Shown piece after piece: positions 34,470 to 42,931 of a stretch of 50,440 nucleotides of DNA. The stretch lies in contig JAFUKC010000011.1 in the NCBI GenBank assembly GCA_017467885.1, positions 1 to 50,440 of the forward strand, in the 5' to 3' direction. A program made the translations under genes and the position numbers. Position 1 is the first letter of the stretch. Each line of letters opens with the position of its first letter. This DNA comes from Bacteroidaceae bacterium. GTDB lineage: Bacteria > Bacteroidota > Bacteroidia > Bacteroidales > Bacteroidaceae. The notes under the pieces were generated by a model, which made no database searches, was not told where the DNA came from, and was given only the letters and a program-made list of their open reading frames with translations.

Positions 34470-34694
34470 GAAACCTTTGTGTTATACGATAAACGTTTTC
34501 CATCTGTATTTGTGGATGAATTTTTGCATCCCGAAAAACTCCTAAAAAACGTAAGATAAAGCCCCCCCTATGCCAACAAAATATGGACGAGAGGTGCAGA
34601 TCAATTTCTATTAAAGTTGCACAGTGAGGGCAAGAGTATTAAATATATTGCAGCCCAAATGGGCAGAAGCCAAAGAGCAATAGTAATTAGATAG
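34470..34694 (+). pseudogene. Decayed C-terminal fragment of a helicase-like protein
   Basis: One frame with a single internal TAA (34557-34559) reads FVLYDKRFPSVFVDEFLHPE, then after the stop YANKIWTRGADQFLLKLHSE and GKSIKYIAAQMGRSQRAIVI, ending at a TAG. The second part has the helix-turn-helix pattern (G.SI..IA..MGRS..AI). I recall this pattern at the C-terminus of some UvrD-like helicases of Bacteroidetes, but I cannot confirm the parent family. No start or body remains between the hemolysin-III stop and here. Together with a terminator it fills most of the gap 34421-34826. Confidence 0.5.
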
Positions 34695-34730
34695 AATAAA
34701 GTTATTCAATAATAATACTCTATTATTCTG

Positions 34731-34760
34731 ATAAAAAAACAAACAAGTTTGTTTTTTTAT
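34731..34760. terminator. Hairpin with A/T tracts upstream of the transporter promoter
   Basis: ATAAAAAAACAAAC and GTTTGTTTTTTTAT are perfect 14-base arms with a 2-base centre. This is a bidirectional terminator shape that isolates the next promoter. Confidence 0.65.
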
Positions 34761-34775
34761 CCGCTCGCCTTTCCG

Positions 34776-34783
34776 TATCTTTG
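34776..34783 (+). promoter_or_regulatory. -7 promoter box for the transporter / radical SAM pair
   Basis: TATCTTTG matches TAnnTTTG, with a TTTG at 34748-34751 as a loosely spaced -33 element. The ATG is at 34827. Confidence 0.6.
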
Positions 34784-34826
34784 CATTCGTTACGCTGTGC
34801 AGGAGTGCAGCAAAAAAAAGATTTTT

Positions 34827-35510
34827 ATGAATAAGGTATCGGAAAACCCTTTCAAAAACCGAACAGGTGGCGACATGCCACTCGTTGTAATTACCGCACT
34901 CTTTGTTACCTGCTATTTGGTATCGAATATAATGGCAGTGAAGGTGATAGGTTTCTTCGGTTTGTTTTATTTTGATGCAGGAACAATAACCTTTCCTTTC
35001 GCATACATGCTTGGTGATGTACTTACCGAGATATGGGGCTATCGTAATGCCCGTAAGGTTATATGGATTACTTTTGTGTGCAACTTGCTTATGGTATTTT
35101 GTACTCAAGTGGGTGTGTGGCTTCCTTCGCCCGATTATCTCGATACAGCATCTCAGTCCTACAACAGTATATTCAATTACGTGCCTCGTATTGTGGTGGC
35201 ATCGTTGACAGGTTTCTTGCTTGGTGAGTTGTCGAACGCATGGTTCATGGAACGAATAAAGATGGTTACCCGCGGTCGTTTTTTATGGCTGCGTACTATA
35301 GGCAGTTCCATTATCGGTTATCTGCTCGATACCGTACCCTTTGTGCTGATAGCCTTTCTTGGAACACTTACCACACGTGATTTATTACTTATGATGGCGT
35401 CGCAGTATTTTATGAAACTCTCCATCGAGATGCTCTTTGGTACTCCGTTGGCCTATGCCGTAATTCTTTACCTTAAACGTGAAATTCTGCGAACACGCTG
35501 CAATGGATAG
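34827..35510 (+). CDS. Queuosine precursor transporter (YhhQ/DUF165 family)
   Basis: This 227-residue membrane protein has about six helices and the YhhQ-family pattern: TCYLVSNIMAVKVIGF, FPFAYMLGDVLTEIWGYRNAR, and NAWFMERIKMVTRGRFLWLR then SSIIGYLLDTVPF. In E. coli YhhQ takes up the queuosine precursors preQ0 and preQ1. I start at ATG 34827 (MNKVSENPFKN); the earlier frame runs through the promoter. Its last bases overlap the start of the radical SAM gene by 8, so the two are translationally coupled and probably share a pathway. Confidence 0.88.
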   Translation: MNKVSENPFKNRTGGDMPLVVITALFVTCYLVSNIMAVKVIGFFGLFYFDAGTITFPFAYMLGDVLTEIWGYRNARKVIWITFVCNLLMVFCTQVGVWLPSPDYLDTASQSYNSIFNYVPRIVVASLTGFLLGELSNAWFMERIKMVTRGRFLWLRTIGSSIIGYLLDTVPFVLIAFLGTLTTRDLLLMMASQYFMKLSIEMLFGTPLAYAVILYLKREILRTRCNG

Positions 35511-36186
35511 ATATTCTGTTATACACACAAAAATGCCTCGCGAATTTGTGCTGCTGCAAGGTGGCGGTTGTCGGTGGGGCAGATGTACCTTCTGTAATTA
35601 TCACGAGGATGTGAGCAATACCCCTTATGAACTGAACAAAAGTGTTCTGCAACAGGTGACAGGCCTATACGGGGTGTTGGATGTGATAAATTCCGGTTCG
35701 GCAATGGAACTCGACGAATGTACGATAGAACTGATTTCTACAGTGGTACGTGAGAAAAATATTCACACTTTGTGGTTCGAGGCACATTATATGTATCGTC
35801 ATCGGTTGAACGATTTTGCCAAATGTTTTGCTCCTGCATGTGTAAAGTTCCGTTGCGGCATAGAAAGTTTTGACCCCTCTTTGCGTGTATCGTGGAATAA
35901 AGGCGTTCCTTCTGCTGTTACTCCGCAGGATGTGGCACGTTACTTCAGCGGTGTGTGTCTGCTATGTTGTACAGTGGGCGACAGTCGCGAAAGAATTCTT
36001 TCCGACATTGCCACAGCACGTAACAATTTCGAGTATTTCAGCGTAAATGTATTTTGCGATAACGGAACACCGGTTCGGCGCGATGAACAACTTGTCGAGT
36101 GGTTTCTTCGCGAGGTGTATCCCCAATTAAATGAAGCTCCGGGGGTAGAGGTTTTGCTCGAGAATACCGATTTAGGCGTAGGGTAG
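35503..36186 (+). CDS. Radical SAM protein coupled to the queuosine-precursor transporter, possible queuine-salvage enzyme
   Basis: This 227-residue protein starts at ATG 35503 inside the end of the transporter gene. It has an iron-sulfur motif in LLQGGGCRWGRCTFCNYHED with spacing CX4CX2C, not the standard CX3CX2C. A similar spacing occurs in the Elp3-like motif CPYGKCLFC. Other barrel features are VINSGSAMEL, TLWFEAHYMYRHRL and KFRCGIESFDPSLRVSWNKG. Queuine salvage in some bacteria uses a radical SAM lyase (QueL) that turns queuine into preQ1. The coupling to YhhQ makes a similar role the leading hypothesis, but the family is not confirmed from sequence alone. Confidence 0.75.
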   Translation: MDRYSVIHTKMPREFVLLQGGGCRWGRCTFCNYHEDVSNTPYELNKSVLQQVTGLYGVLDVINSGSAMELDECTIELISTVVREKNIHTLWFEAHYMYRHRLNDFAKCFAPACVKFRCGIESFDPSLRVSWNKGVPSAVTPQDVARYFSGVCLLCCTVGDSRERILSDIATARNNFEYFSVNVFCDNGTPVRRDEQLVEWFLREVYPQLNEAPGVEVLLENTDLGVG

Positions 36187-36204
36187 TATGCTTATATATT
36201 TATA

Positions 36205-36226
36205 AGGTGTAGCAACACCTGTTTTT
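36205..36226 (+). terminator. Rho-independent terminator after the radical SAM gene
   Basis: AGGTGT-AGCA-ACACCT is followed by GTTTTT. A second hairpin, ATTACTGTT/AACAGTAAT (36231-36252), follows directly. Confidence 0.7.
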
Positions 36227-36333
36227 GTATATTACTGTTACAAAACAGTAATTTTATAATAACCGAATGATAATATTTCTGTAATAAAATTGAAACATCG
36301 TTTTTTGATTTTTGCAGTGTAAAAAAACAAAGA

Positions 36334-36426
36334 ATGATGCACAAGGAACGTCTCCGGAATATTTGTGATTTTAACCCGGGTTTTACAAATGGTACGGATG
36401 CTCTTCGAGTGGCATGTTTAAGTTAA
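36334..36426 (+). CDS. Possible 30-codon leader ORF before the porin/pst genes
   Basis: An ATG-ATG start opens a 30-codon frame (MMHKERLRNICDFNPGFTNG, ten more residues) that stops 12 bases before the porin ATG. A near-consensus -7 box (GATTTTTG, 36307-36314) lies upstream, so the frame would fall in the leader. No ribosome site or family is recognised. It could be chance. The rest of 36187-36438 holds only hairpins. Confidence 0.25.
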   Translation: MMHKERLRNICDFNPGFTNGTDALRVACLS

Positions 36427-36438
36427 ATTTATTACAGA

Positions 36439-37410
36439 ATGAAAACTAAATTTATTTTTGCAGCCTTGTTGGCTTGCACAGTGTTTGGAACAAATGCGCA
36501 GAATGCGCAGGATGAACACAACGGTAAAACGATTCTTCAGGTATTCGGAAATTTCCACAGCGGCTTCGGCTCGCAACGCGATGATCGCGGCTTCGAACTC
36601 GAGCGCAGTTACCTTGGCTACGAATACTCTTTTGGTAAATCTCTTTCGGTTAAAGGTGTAATGGATATTGGTGCTTCAACCGATGATTACGAGCGCATCG
36701 CCTATATCAAAAACGCTCAAATCAGCTACAAAACAGGTCGTCTGACACTTAACGGCGGTCTTATCTCCACAACACAATTCAATATGCAGGAGAAGTTCTG
36801 GGGCTATCGTTATGTTATGAAATCGTTCCAAGACCTTTACAAATTCGGTAGCAGTGCCGACCTCGGTCTCTCGGCAACATATCGTTTTGCCGATTGGATT
36901 TCGGCCGATGCCATCATTGTAAACGGTGAGGGCTATAAAATGGAGCAGACCGACGATGGTCTGTTGTATGGCTTGGGCGCCACAATCAACCCCTTTAAAG
37001 GGCTTACACTTCGCGTGTACGGTGGAATAAACGAGGGTGTCGAGGATGGAGAGGAAAACACTGTAAATTATGCGATGTTTGCCGGTTACCGTAACAACCT
37101 CTTTTCAATTGCTGCCGAATATAACATTCTTCAGAATGCAAAGTTTAAAGACAATCACGACCAATATGGTTTATCAATCTACGGCTCGTTGAAATTGGAC
37201 AAGAATTGCGAAATCTATGCGCGCTACGACGATTTGTCTTCGAAAGACGATTGGAATGAGGCCAAGGATGAATCAGCTGTAATGGCCGGTGCACAGTTTA
37301 AATTGGGCAAGAATGTGAAAATAGCACCTAATATCCGTGTCATCATGCCTAAGGCCGATGGTTCCGACGAGAAATGCATGGGTTACATCAGCTGCTATTT
37401 TGGTCTTTAA
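36439..37410 (+). CDS. Phosphate-locus outer membrane porin
   Basis: This 323-residue beta-barrel protein has a signal peptide (MKTKFIFAALLACTVFGTNAQ) and alternating strand patterns through to a C-terminal aromatic-rich strand (MGYISCYFGL). Segments such as FELERSYLGYEYSFGKSLSVKG and RLTLNGGLISTTQF fit the short phosphate-selective-porin-like proteins of Bacteroidetes. It lies 51 bases before pstS on the same strand, so it probably lets phosphate across the outer membrane for the ABC system that follows. Substrate is inferred from context. Confidence 0.82.
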   Translation: MKTKFIFAALLACTVFGTNAQNAQDEHNGKTILQVFGNFHSGFGSQRDDRGFELERSYLGYEYSFGKSLSVKGVMDIGASTDDYERIAYIKNAQISYKTGRLTLNGGLISTTQFNMQEKFWGYRYVMKSFQDLYKFGSSADLGLSATYRFADWISADAIIVNGEGYKMEQTDDGLLYGLGATINPFKGLTLRVYGGINEGVEDGEENTVNYAMFAGYRNNLFSIAAEYNILQNAKFKDNHDQYGLSIYGSLKLDKNCEIYARYDDLSSKDDWNEAKDESAVMAGAQFKLGKNVKIAPNIRVIMPKADGSDEKCMGYISCYFGL

Positions 37411-37461
37411 TTCGGTGATGCTCTTTTAAATAACATTTCTAACAATTAATAAACGATTATT

Positions 37462-38526
37462 ATGAAAAAGATTTTTGGTTTTGTGATTTATTCGGCTATT
37501 GCACTTATGACATTAGCTTCATGTGGTAAAAAGTCTGTCGACGCCGGTCGTGATTCGGTGGAACTTACCGGAGCCGGAGCAACTTTCCCGTTGCCTTTCT
37601 ACAATGTTGTTTTCGAAAAATTTGCACTGATAAATGATGACGAGGTTGCTTATGGTGGCATTGGCAGCGGTGGTGGTGTACGAAACCTTAAAGACCGTAT
37701 TGTCGATTTTGCCGGAAGTGATGCATTTCTCTCCGATAAGGAGATGAACGAAATGTCACCTGTTGTGCATATCCCTTCGTGTATGGGTGCTGTGGTGCTT
37801 GCCTACAATCTTCCCGGTGTAGAGAAACTCAATCTTTCGGGTGATGTTGTAGCCGATATCTTTGCAGGCAAAATACGTCGCTGGAACGATGCACGCATTG
37901 CCGAGATGAATGCAAGTGTGGCACTTCCCGATACAGAGATTGTTCCGGTATTTCGTTCGGATGGCAGTGGTACCACATTTGTCTTTACCGATTATCTGTC
38001 GAAGGTAAGCAACGATTGGAAACAGAACTACGGTGCCGGAAAATCGGTTAACTTCCCTGTAGGGCAGGCTGCAAAAGGTAATCCCGGTGTTGCCGGTGTC
38101 ATTTCACAGACGGTGAACAGTATCGGCTATGTAGGTTCGGAATACGCATTTGCTCAAGGTGTTCCCTATGCAAGCATGCTCAATGCATGTGGCGAGTTTG
38201 TGATGCCTGACGCACAAACAATCTCTGCTGCTGCATCGGGTGATATTCCGGCCGATACACGTACATCGATAACAAACTCCGCAGCCCAAGGCGCTTATCC
38301 CATAAGTACTTTCACATGGTTGATAGTTTACAAAGAGCAGAACTATGCAGGCCGTACCATCGAGCAGGCACAAGGCACAATGGATTTATTGCAGTACATA
38401 ATTGGTGAAGAAGCGCAGAAGATGACTGCCGAGGTTAATTATGCTCCTCTGCCCAAAAAGGCTGTTGAATTGAGCAAAACAAATCTTAAACAGATTACAT
38501 TCGACGGTGTTGCTATCTTGAAATAA
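37462..38526 (+). CDS. pstS: Phosphate ABC transporter substrate-binding lipoprotein
   Basis: This 354-residue lipoprotein has its signal MKKIFGFVIYSAIALMTLASC with lipobox cysteine C21. Phosphate-binding loops of PstS are present: LTGAGATFPLPFYNVVFEKF, GIGSGGGVRNL, DFAGSDAFLS, and FRSDGSGTTFVFTDYLSKV. It should capture phosphate in the periplasm and deliver it to PstCA. The pstC gene begins 6 bases after its stop. Length is normal. Confidence 0.95.
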   Translation: MKKIFGFVIYSAIALMTLASCGKKSVDAGRDSVELTGAGATFPLPFYNVVFEKFALINDDEVAYGGIGSGGGVRNLKDRIVDFAGSDAFLSDKEMNEMSPVVHIPSCMGAVVLAYNLPGVEKLNLSGDVVADIFAGKIRRWNDARIAEMNASVALPDTEIVPVFRSDGSGTTFVFTDYLSKVSNDWKQNYGAGKSVNFPVGQAAKGNPGVAGVISQTVNSIGYVGSEYAFAQGVPYASMLNACGEFVMPDAQTISAAASGDIPADTRTSITNSAAQGAYPISTFTWLIVYKEQNYAGRTIEQAQGTMDLLQYIIGEEAQKMTAEVNYAPLPKKAVELSKTNLKQITFDGVAILK

Positions 38527-38532
38527 AAAACG

Positions 38533-39390
38533 ATGAACGATAGAATATTCAGAATAATACTGTTCTCCTCGGCTTTACTGATGCCTGTTATTTGTGGGGG
38601 AGTTATCTACTCCCTCACAACCGACGCGTCAGAGGCTCTGGGGCATTTTGGGTTCTTTCATTTTCTTACCTCATCCGAGTGGAACTATACCGAGGGTGCC
38701 GAGAGCTACGGTGCACTGCCATTTATAACCGGCACCATACTTACAACATTGTTGGCTTTGCTCTTTTGTATTCCTTTTTCGTTGCCCGTCTCTTTGTTCG
38801 TTGGTGAATACTTTAAAGGGACAAAAATGGCCGAGATGCTTGGTACTGTAACCGACTTGCTTGCAGGTATTCCGTCTATAATATACGGCTTATGGGGCTT
38901 CTACACGTTACGTCCCTTGATTATGGCTTTGAACATCTCTCCGCAAGGTTCGGGAATACTTACTGCGTCGCTTGTGTTGGCTATAATGATTGTTCCTTAT
39001 GCTGCGTCGTTGAGTGCCGAGTTTATAAAAATGGTGCCAAATGAATTGAAAGAGGGTGCATACAGCATGGGTGCCACACGTGCCGAGGTTATACGTCACG
39101 TGATATTTCCTGTTGCCGGCCCGGGAATATTCTCCTCTTATATATTGGCAATTGGAAGGGCACTTGGTGAAACCATGACAGTTACGATGTTAATCGGTAA
39201 TACAAATAACATTCCCCACTCGTTAACATCAACAGGCAACACAATGGCAAGTATAATAGCCAATCAGTTTGGCGAGGCCGAAGGCCTGCGTTTATCATCG
39301 CTTATAGCCATTGCATTAGTGCTGTTTCTAATTACAGCTTTGATAAATATGATAGGAAAGTTTCTTATCAAACGTGCAAGAATTATGTGA
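38533..39390 (+). CDS. pstC: Phosphate ABC transporter permease PstC
   Basis: This 285-residue inner membrane permease has six helices. The ABC-permease coupling motif is in ELKEGAYSMGATRAEVIRHVIFPVAGPGI, with conserved GRALGETM downstream, both typical of PstC. The periplasmic loop after helix 1 (FFHFLTSSEWNYTEGAESYG) is usual for this subunit. It pairs with PstA to form the channel. Its stop and the pstA start are separated by two bases. Confidence 0.95.
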   Translation: MNDRIFRIILFSSALLMPVICGGVIYSLTTDASEALGHFGFFHFLTSSEWNYTEGAESYGALPFITGTILTTLLALLFCIPFSLPVSLFVGEYFKGTKMAEMLGTVTDLLAGIPSIIYGLWGFYTLRPLIMALNISPQGSGILTASLVLAIMIVPYAASLSAEFIKMVPNELKEGAYSMGATRAEVIRHVIFPVAGPGIFSSYILAIGRALGETMTVTMLIGNTNNIPHSLTSTGNTMASIIANQFGEAEGLRLSSLIAIALVLFLITALINMIGKFLIKRARIM

Positions 39391-39392
39391 TT

Positions 39393-40256
39393 ATGAAAAA
39401 GATTGTGAAAAAACGTCGGTTATATGTAAACCGTATTTTGTTTTTGTCGGTATGTTTTTTTGCTCTGCTTACGGCAGTACCTCTCATTGCTATTTTAGGT
39501 GAGGTGCTGGTACGTGGTTGGGAGCAACTTAATTGGTCGTTCTTTACCGAACCTACACCCACGGCCTTTAAAGCAATGAAGGCTATTCGTGCAGGTGAAG
39601 CTATTCCCGGAGGTATAGCAAACGGTATAATAGGAACGTTGTTGATGCTTGGTATGGCAACATTGTTTGCAGTGCCTATTGGTATAATGTGCGGTATATT
39701 TCTTGCCGAGAACAGCAAAAGTCGTTTTTCGATGTTTGTGAGTTATCTGACCGATCTGCTTCAGGGTACTCCGTCTGTTATAATAGGTATAATAACATAT
39801 ATATGGGTGGTCGTTCCAATGAAAGGATACTCGGGCATTGCAGGTAGTGTGGCACTTTTCATAATGATGCTACCTTTGATAATACGCTCAACCGAAGAGA
39901 CAATGAAAATACTTCCGGTATCGCTTAAAGAAGCAGGCCTTGCTCTTGGAGGCAGCTATGCACGTGTGGTGATGAAGGTGCAGCTTCCTGCGGCTTTCGG
40001 CGGAATATTTACCGGTGTTCTGCTTGCTGTGTCGCGTGTGATAGGAGAAACAGCACCTCTTATGTTTACAGCTCTTGGATGCTCGATGATTCGTTGGGAG
40101 GTAGACAAGCCTATAGCGGCCGTTCCGTTACTTATTTGGGAGTTTTTCAACGATCCTAATCTTCAGGAACTTATCTGGGGAGCTTCATTGTTTCTGCTTT
40201 TGTTTGTATTGTTCCTTAATATTACGGCAAAAGTTCTTGCAAAAAAATGGGCTTAA
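39393..40256 (+). CDS. pstA: Phosphate ABC transporter permease PstA
   Basis: This 287-residue permease has six helices. The coupling motif is in SLKEAGLALGGSYARVVMKVQLPAAFGGI, and SRVIGETAPLMFTALG is a PstA signature. I start at ATG 39393 (MKKIVKKRRLYVN), two bases after the pstC stop; an in-frame GTG six bases earlier overlaps pstC and is unlikely. It acts with PstC and PstB. Confidence 0.94.
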   Translation: MKKIVKKRRLYVNRILFLSVCFFALLTAVPLIAILGEVLVRGWEQLNWSFFTEPTPTAFKAMKAIRAGEAIPGGIANGIIGTLLMLGMATLFAVPIGIMCGIFLAENSKSRFSMFVSYLTDLLQGTPSVIIGIITYIWVVVPMKGYSGIAGSVALFIMMLPLIIRSTEETMKILPVSLKEAGLALGGSYARVVMKVQLPAAFGGIFTGVLLAVSRVIGETAPLMFTALGCSMIRWEVDKPIAAVPLLIWEFFNDPNLQELIWGASLFLLLFVLFLNITAKVLAKKWA

Positions 40257-40311
40257 GAACTGTTTGGCTTTCTAAAACAACAACTAATTATAACTATTTA
40301 ATCTTTAAATC

Positions 40312-41079
40312 ATGGAAATAATAAAACCTATAATAGAATTCAACGATGTTTCTGTTTCTTATACTCGCACTACAATGGCTGTCAAAAATGTATCGGCAAC
40401 AGTTGAACCAAACAGCATAACAGCCATTATGGGTCCCTCGGGTTGTGGTAAAAGTACACTTCTGCGTGCTGTAAATCTTATGCACGAACTTTACCCCAAT
40501 ATACGTGTGCAAGGTGAAATTTTGCTGAATGGTGAGAATATACTTTCTATGGAGCCTATTGATGTACGTCGCAAAGTGGGAATGGTTTTTCAACGTCCCA
40601 CTCCTTTTCCCACCATGAGCATATACGATAATGTTCTTGCAGGTTTTACGCTTAACGGAATACATCTTGCAAAATCGAAAAAAGACGAGGTCGTAGAGAG
40701 GTGTTTGCGAAGTGTTTCGCTGTGGGATGAAGTGAAGGATGTACTTAATAAAAAAGGTACATTTCTTTCCGGTGGTCAACAGCAACGCCTATGCATAGCT
40801 CGTGCACTTGCCCTTAAACCCGATGTGTTGTTGATGGACGAGCCTACCTCGGCACTCGACCCGATAGCCACCAAACACATCGAAGAGTTGTTGGTGCAAT
40901 TGAAAGACGAGGTTACAATTCTTATTGTCACTCATAATATGGGACAAGCCAAACGCATCTCTTCACGCTCTATGTTTATGTATTTGGGTGAACTTATAGA
41001 ATACGATGATACCGAGCGTATGTTTACCAATCCGAAAGACGAACGTACCAAGGCTTATCTTACAGGAAAAATGGGGTAG
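40312..41079 (+). CDS. pstB: Phosphate ABC transporter ATPase PstB
   Basis: This 255-residue ATPase powers phosphate import. Walker A is GPSGCGKST, the signature is [16 protein letters not shown], Walker B is [13 protein letters not shown], and the switch histidine is in [26 protein letters not shown] is typical of PstB. The 55-base gap from pstA contains an isolated sequence resembling one end of the dispersed repeat (AGAACTGTTTGGCTTTCT near 40258). No phoU follows, unlike many pst operons. Confidence 0.95.
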   Translation: MEIIKPIIEFNDVSVSYTRTTMAVKNVSATVEPNSITAIMGPSGCGKSTLLRAVNLMHELYPNIRVQGEILLNGENILSMEPIDVRRKVGMVFQRPTPFPTMSIYDNVLAGFTLNGIHLAKSKKDEVVERCLRSVSLWDEVKDVLNKKGTFLSGGQQQRLCIARALALKPDVLLMDEPTSALDPIATKHIEELLVQLKDEVTILIVTHNMGQAKRISSRSMFMYLGELIEYDDTERMFTNPKDERTKAYLTGKMG

Positions 41080-41088
41080 TACTGTGTT

Positions 41089-41122
41089 CCACCTTGCAAA
41101 AAGGTGGTGTATTTTGTGTTTT
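41089..41122 (+). terminator. Terminator after pstB
   Basis: CCACCTT-GCAAA-AAGGTGG is followed by TGTATTTTGTGTTTT. A second stem, CCGAAACGAAGT/ACTTTGTTTCGG, lies further on (about 41130-41164). Confidence 0.65.
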
Positions 41123-41244
41123 AACGTTTCCGAAACGAAGTCCATCGATATACTTTGTTTCGGATTTACATCTTTTAGTATCCGGATACTACGATAAAAA
41201 CGATAAAAAAAGCCTGATGGTGTACAATATAAAAACGCTTTTTG

Positions 41245-41252
41245 TAATTTTG
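41245..41252 (+). promoter_or_regulatory. -7 promoter box for the MFS transporter
   Basis: TAATTTTG matches TAnnTTTG, about 40 bases upstream of the ATG. Confidence 0.6.
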
Positions 41253-41291
41253 CAACTCGATTAGTGCAAACGTTGTTTGCCCCGAAATTTG

Positions 41292-42509
41292 ATGATTATG
41301 CAAAACAGAGTGCTCGACAGGTTGTGGACACGCAGTTATATTTTACTGTGTATTGCCACTTTTCTGATGTCGTTTTCGTTTTTTCTGCTTGTACCCACTT
41401 TGCCGTTCTACCTTGTGCAGAAGATGGGTGTCGCCCAAGAACTTGTAGGGCCTGTGCTCTCGTGTTATGTGGTAGCGGTTCTGTGTGTAAGGCCGTTTGC
41501 CGGCTTTGTGGCCGATATGTTCAAACGTAAGCAGGTGTATATCATCTCTTATATGTTGTTTGCTGTGGCCTTCTTGGGATATCTTATTGTGCGAAGCAAT
41601 CTGCTTCTTTTTGTGTTATTACGCATTTTTCATGGTTTTGCATTTGGAGCCTTGAATACAACCGGTAACACCCTTGTTATAGATATAATGCCATCGTCGC
41701 GCAGGGGCGAAGGGCTTGGTTATTTCGGGGTTATGAATAATCTTGCAATGGCATTCGGTCCTATGGTGGGTCTTTTTATTATATCGGGTGGCGATTATAT
41801 GATGTTGTTTGCTGTGTCGTTGCTGTTTGCCTGTGTGGGGCTTTGCCTTGGTACATTGGTGAAGGCTCCCAACCGCACACCTGCAAAAAAGGTAAATGCT
41901 GTTATTTCAATCGACCGTTTTTTTATGATAGAGGGGTTACCGGCCTGTTTCTCTCTGTTTCTGTTGGCAATTCCTTATGGTATGACAACAAGCTATATGG
42001 CTATGTACGCTGCTGAATCGGGCATAACATCGCATTCGGGGTTGTTTTTTACCGTCATGGCTTTCGGCCTTATTGTTTCGCGTCTTATATCAGGGAAGAA
42101 GGTCGATAGAGGCATGGTTACACAAACAATTAGAAACGGAATGTTTATTGCACTTCTTGGTGTTGCGGGTGAAGCACTCCTTTCGTTGGTTGCGGCACAT
42201 AATCTTTTAATGGGATATTCTCTATATTTTGCATCGGCAATGTTAGTGGGCTATGGTTTCGGCACAATGTTTCCGGCTTTTAATACGTTGTTTGTCAGCA
42301 TGGCGCCAAATTCACGCAGGGCAACGGCCAACGCCACATATCTTACAGGTTGGGATGTGGGTATAGGTTGCGGCATGCTTTTGGGTGGAAATGTTGCAGG
42401 TGTTGGTTACGCTATCTGCTTTATGCTTGGAGCTGTATTGGTTATTGTATCTCTCCTCTTTTTTGTAGCTTATGTAACCCGTCATTACAACTCTCATAAA
42501 GTACACTGA
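41292..42509 (+). CDS. Major facilitator superfamily transporter
   Basis: This membrane protein of about 405 residues has twelve predicted helices. The first cytoplasmic loop carries the MFS motif A-like RPFAGFVADMFKRKQVYII. RIFHGFAFGALNTTGNTLV and PSSRRGEGLGYFGVMNNLAMAFGPMVG are typical of drug-type or sugar-type MFS exporters. I prefer the ATG at 41292 to the TTG at 41277; the ATG two codons later is also possible. It has its own promoter and a terminator follows at 42668. Substrate unknown. Confidence 0.88.
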   Translation: MIMQNRVLDRLWTRSYILLCIATFLMSFSFFLLVPTLPFYLVQKMGVAQELVGPVLSCYVVAVLCVRPFAGFVADMFKRKQVYIISYMLFAVAFLGYLIVRSNLLLFVLLRIFHGFAFGALNTTGNTLVIDIMPSSRRGEGLGYFGVMNNLAMAFGPMVGLFIISGGDYMMLFAVSLLFACVGLCLGTLVKAPNRTPAKKVNAVISIDRFFMIEGLPACFSLFLLAIPYGMTTSYMAMYAAESGITSHSGLFFTVMAFGLIVSRLISGKKVDRGMVTQTIRNGMFIALLGVAGEALLSLVAAHNLLMGYSLYFASAMLVGYGFGTMFPAFNTLFVSMAPNSRRATANATYLTGWDVGIGCGMLLGGNVAGVGYAICFMLGAVLVIVSLLFFVAYVTRHYNSHKVH

Positions 42510-42667
42510 CTCGTATTTAAAAAATGGCTTTTTAACGATTTAATATTCCTATTTGTGCTTTTTGTTTCGCGATTTCTTGCCTATTTCATTATTTATAAAT
42601 ATATTTGCAATATAACTAATCAGTTATAATAATATAGTTTTTTCTTAGTTGTTTAGTAAATGTGGGG

Positions 42668-42701
42668 CAGTTGCTTTGTGAAAAGCGACTGTCTTTTTTT
42701 T
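42668..42701 (+). terminator. Rho-independent terminator downstream of the MFS gene
   Basis: CAGTTGCTTT pairs with AAAGCGACTG (one G-U) around a short loop and is followed by TCTTTTTTTT. It lies 159 bases after the MFS stop. Confidence 0.8.
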
Positions 42702-42796
42702 GTGGTTTTATTTGTAAATTAAGATTTTTATCTCTTCTCTATTTTAAATTATCGGTGGCTCACTGTGATTCTGACAGTGCTGAGGGTTTGAAATTG

Positions 42797-42881
42797 CTTT
42801 TGCTATAATGGTTGCCAATGGTTCTGCATAATGCATTGCCAATGGTAATTCTATTACTTTTGCTATGCGCTGTGCAGAACC
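42797..42881. repeat. Repeat-rich noncoding segment with inverted and direct repeats
   Basis: GGTTCTGCA (42820-42828) and TGCAGAACC (42873-42881) are inverted. TTGCCAATGGT occurs twice (starting near 42812 and 42837), and CTTTTGCTAT occurs twice at the edges. A small CACTGTGATTCTGACAGTG hairpin lies just before. The minus strand holds a 41-codon ATG frame made largely of the same repeats. It may be a structured RNA or a decayed repeat. The rest of 42510-43280 holds a terminator, repeat copy C and a promoter. Confidence 0.45.
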
Positions 42882-42931
42882 GCATCAAACAGTTATACTA
42901 AAAACCAAAAAGGTTTCGTATTGATAAATTT

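Noticed and set aside
41128-41164. Stem CCGAAACGAAGT/ACTTTGTTTCGG as a riboswitch or operator
   Set aside because: It lies behind pstB and before the MFS promoter, with no further conserved structure. A secondary terminator is enough explanation.
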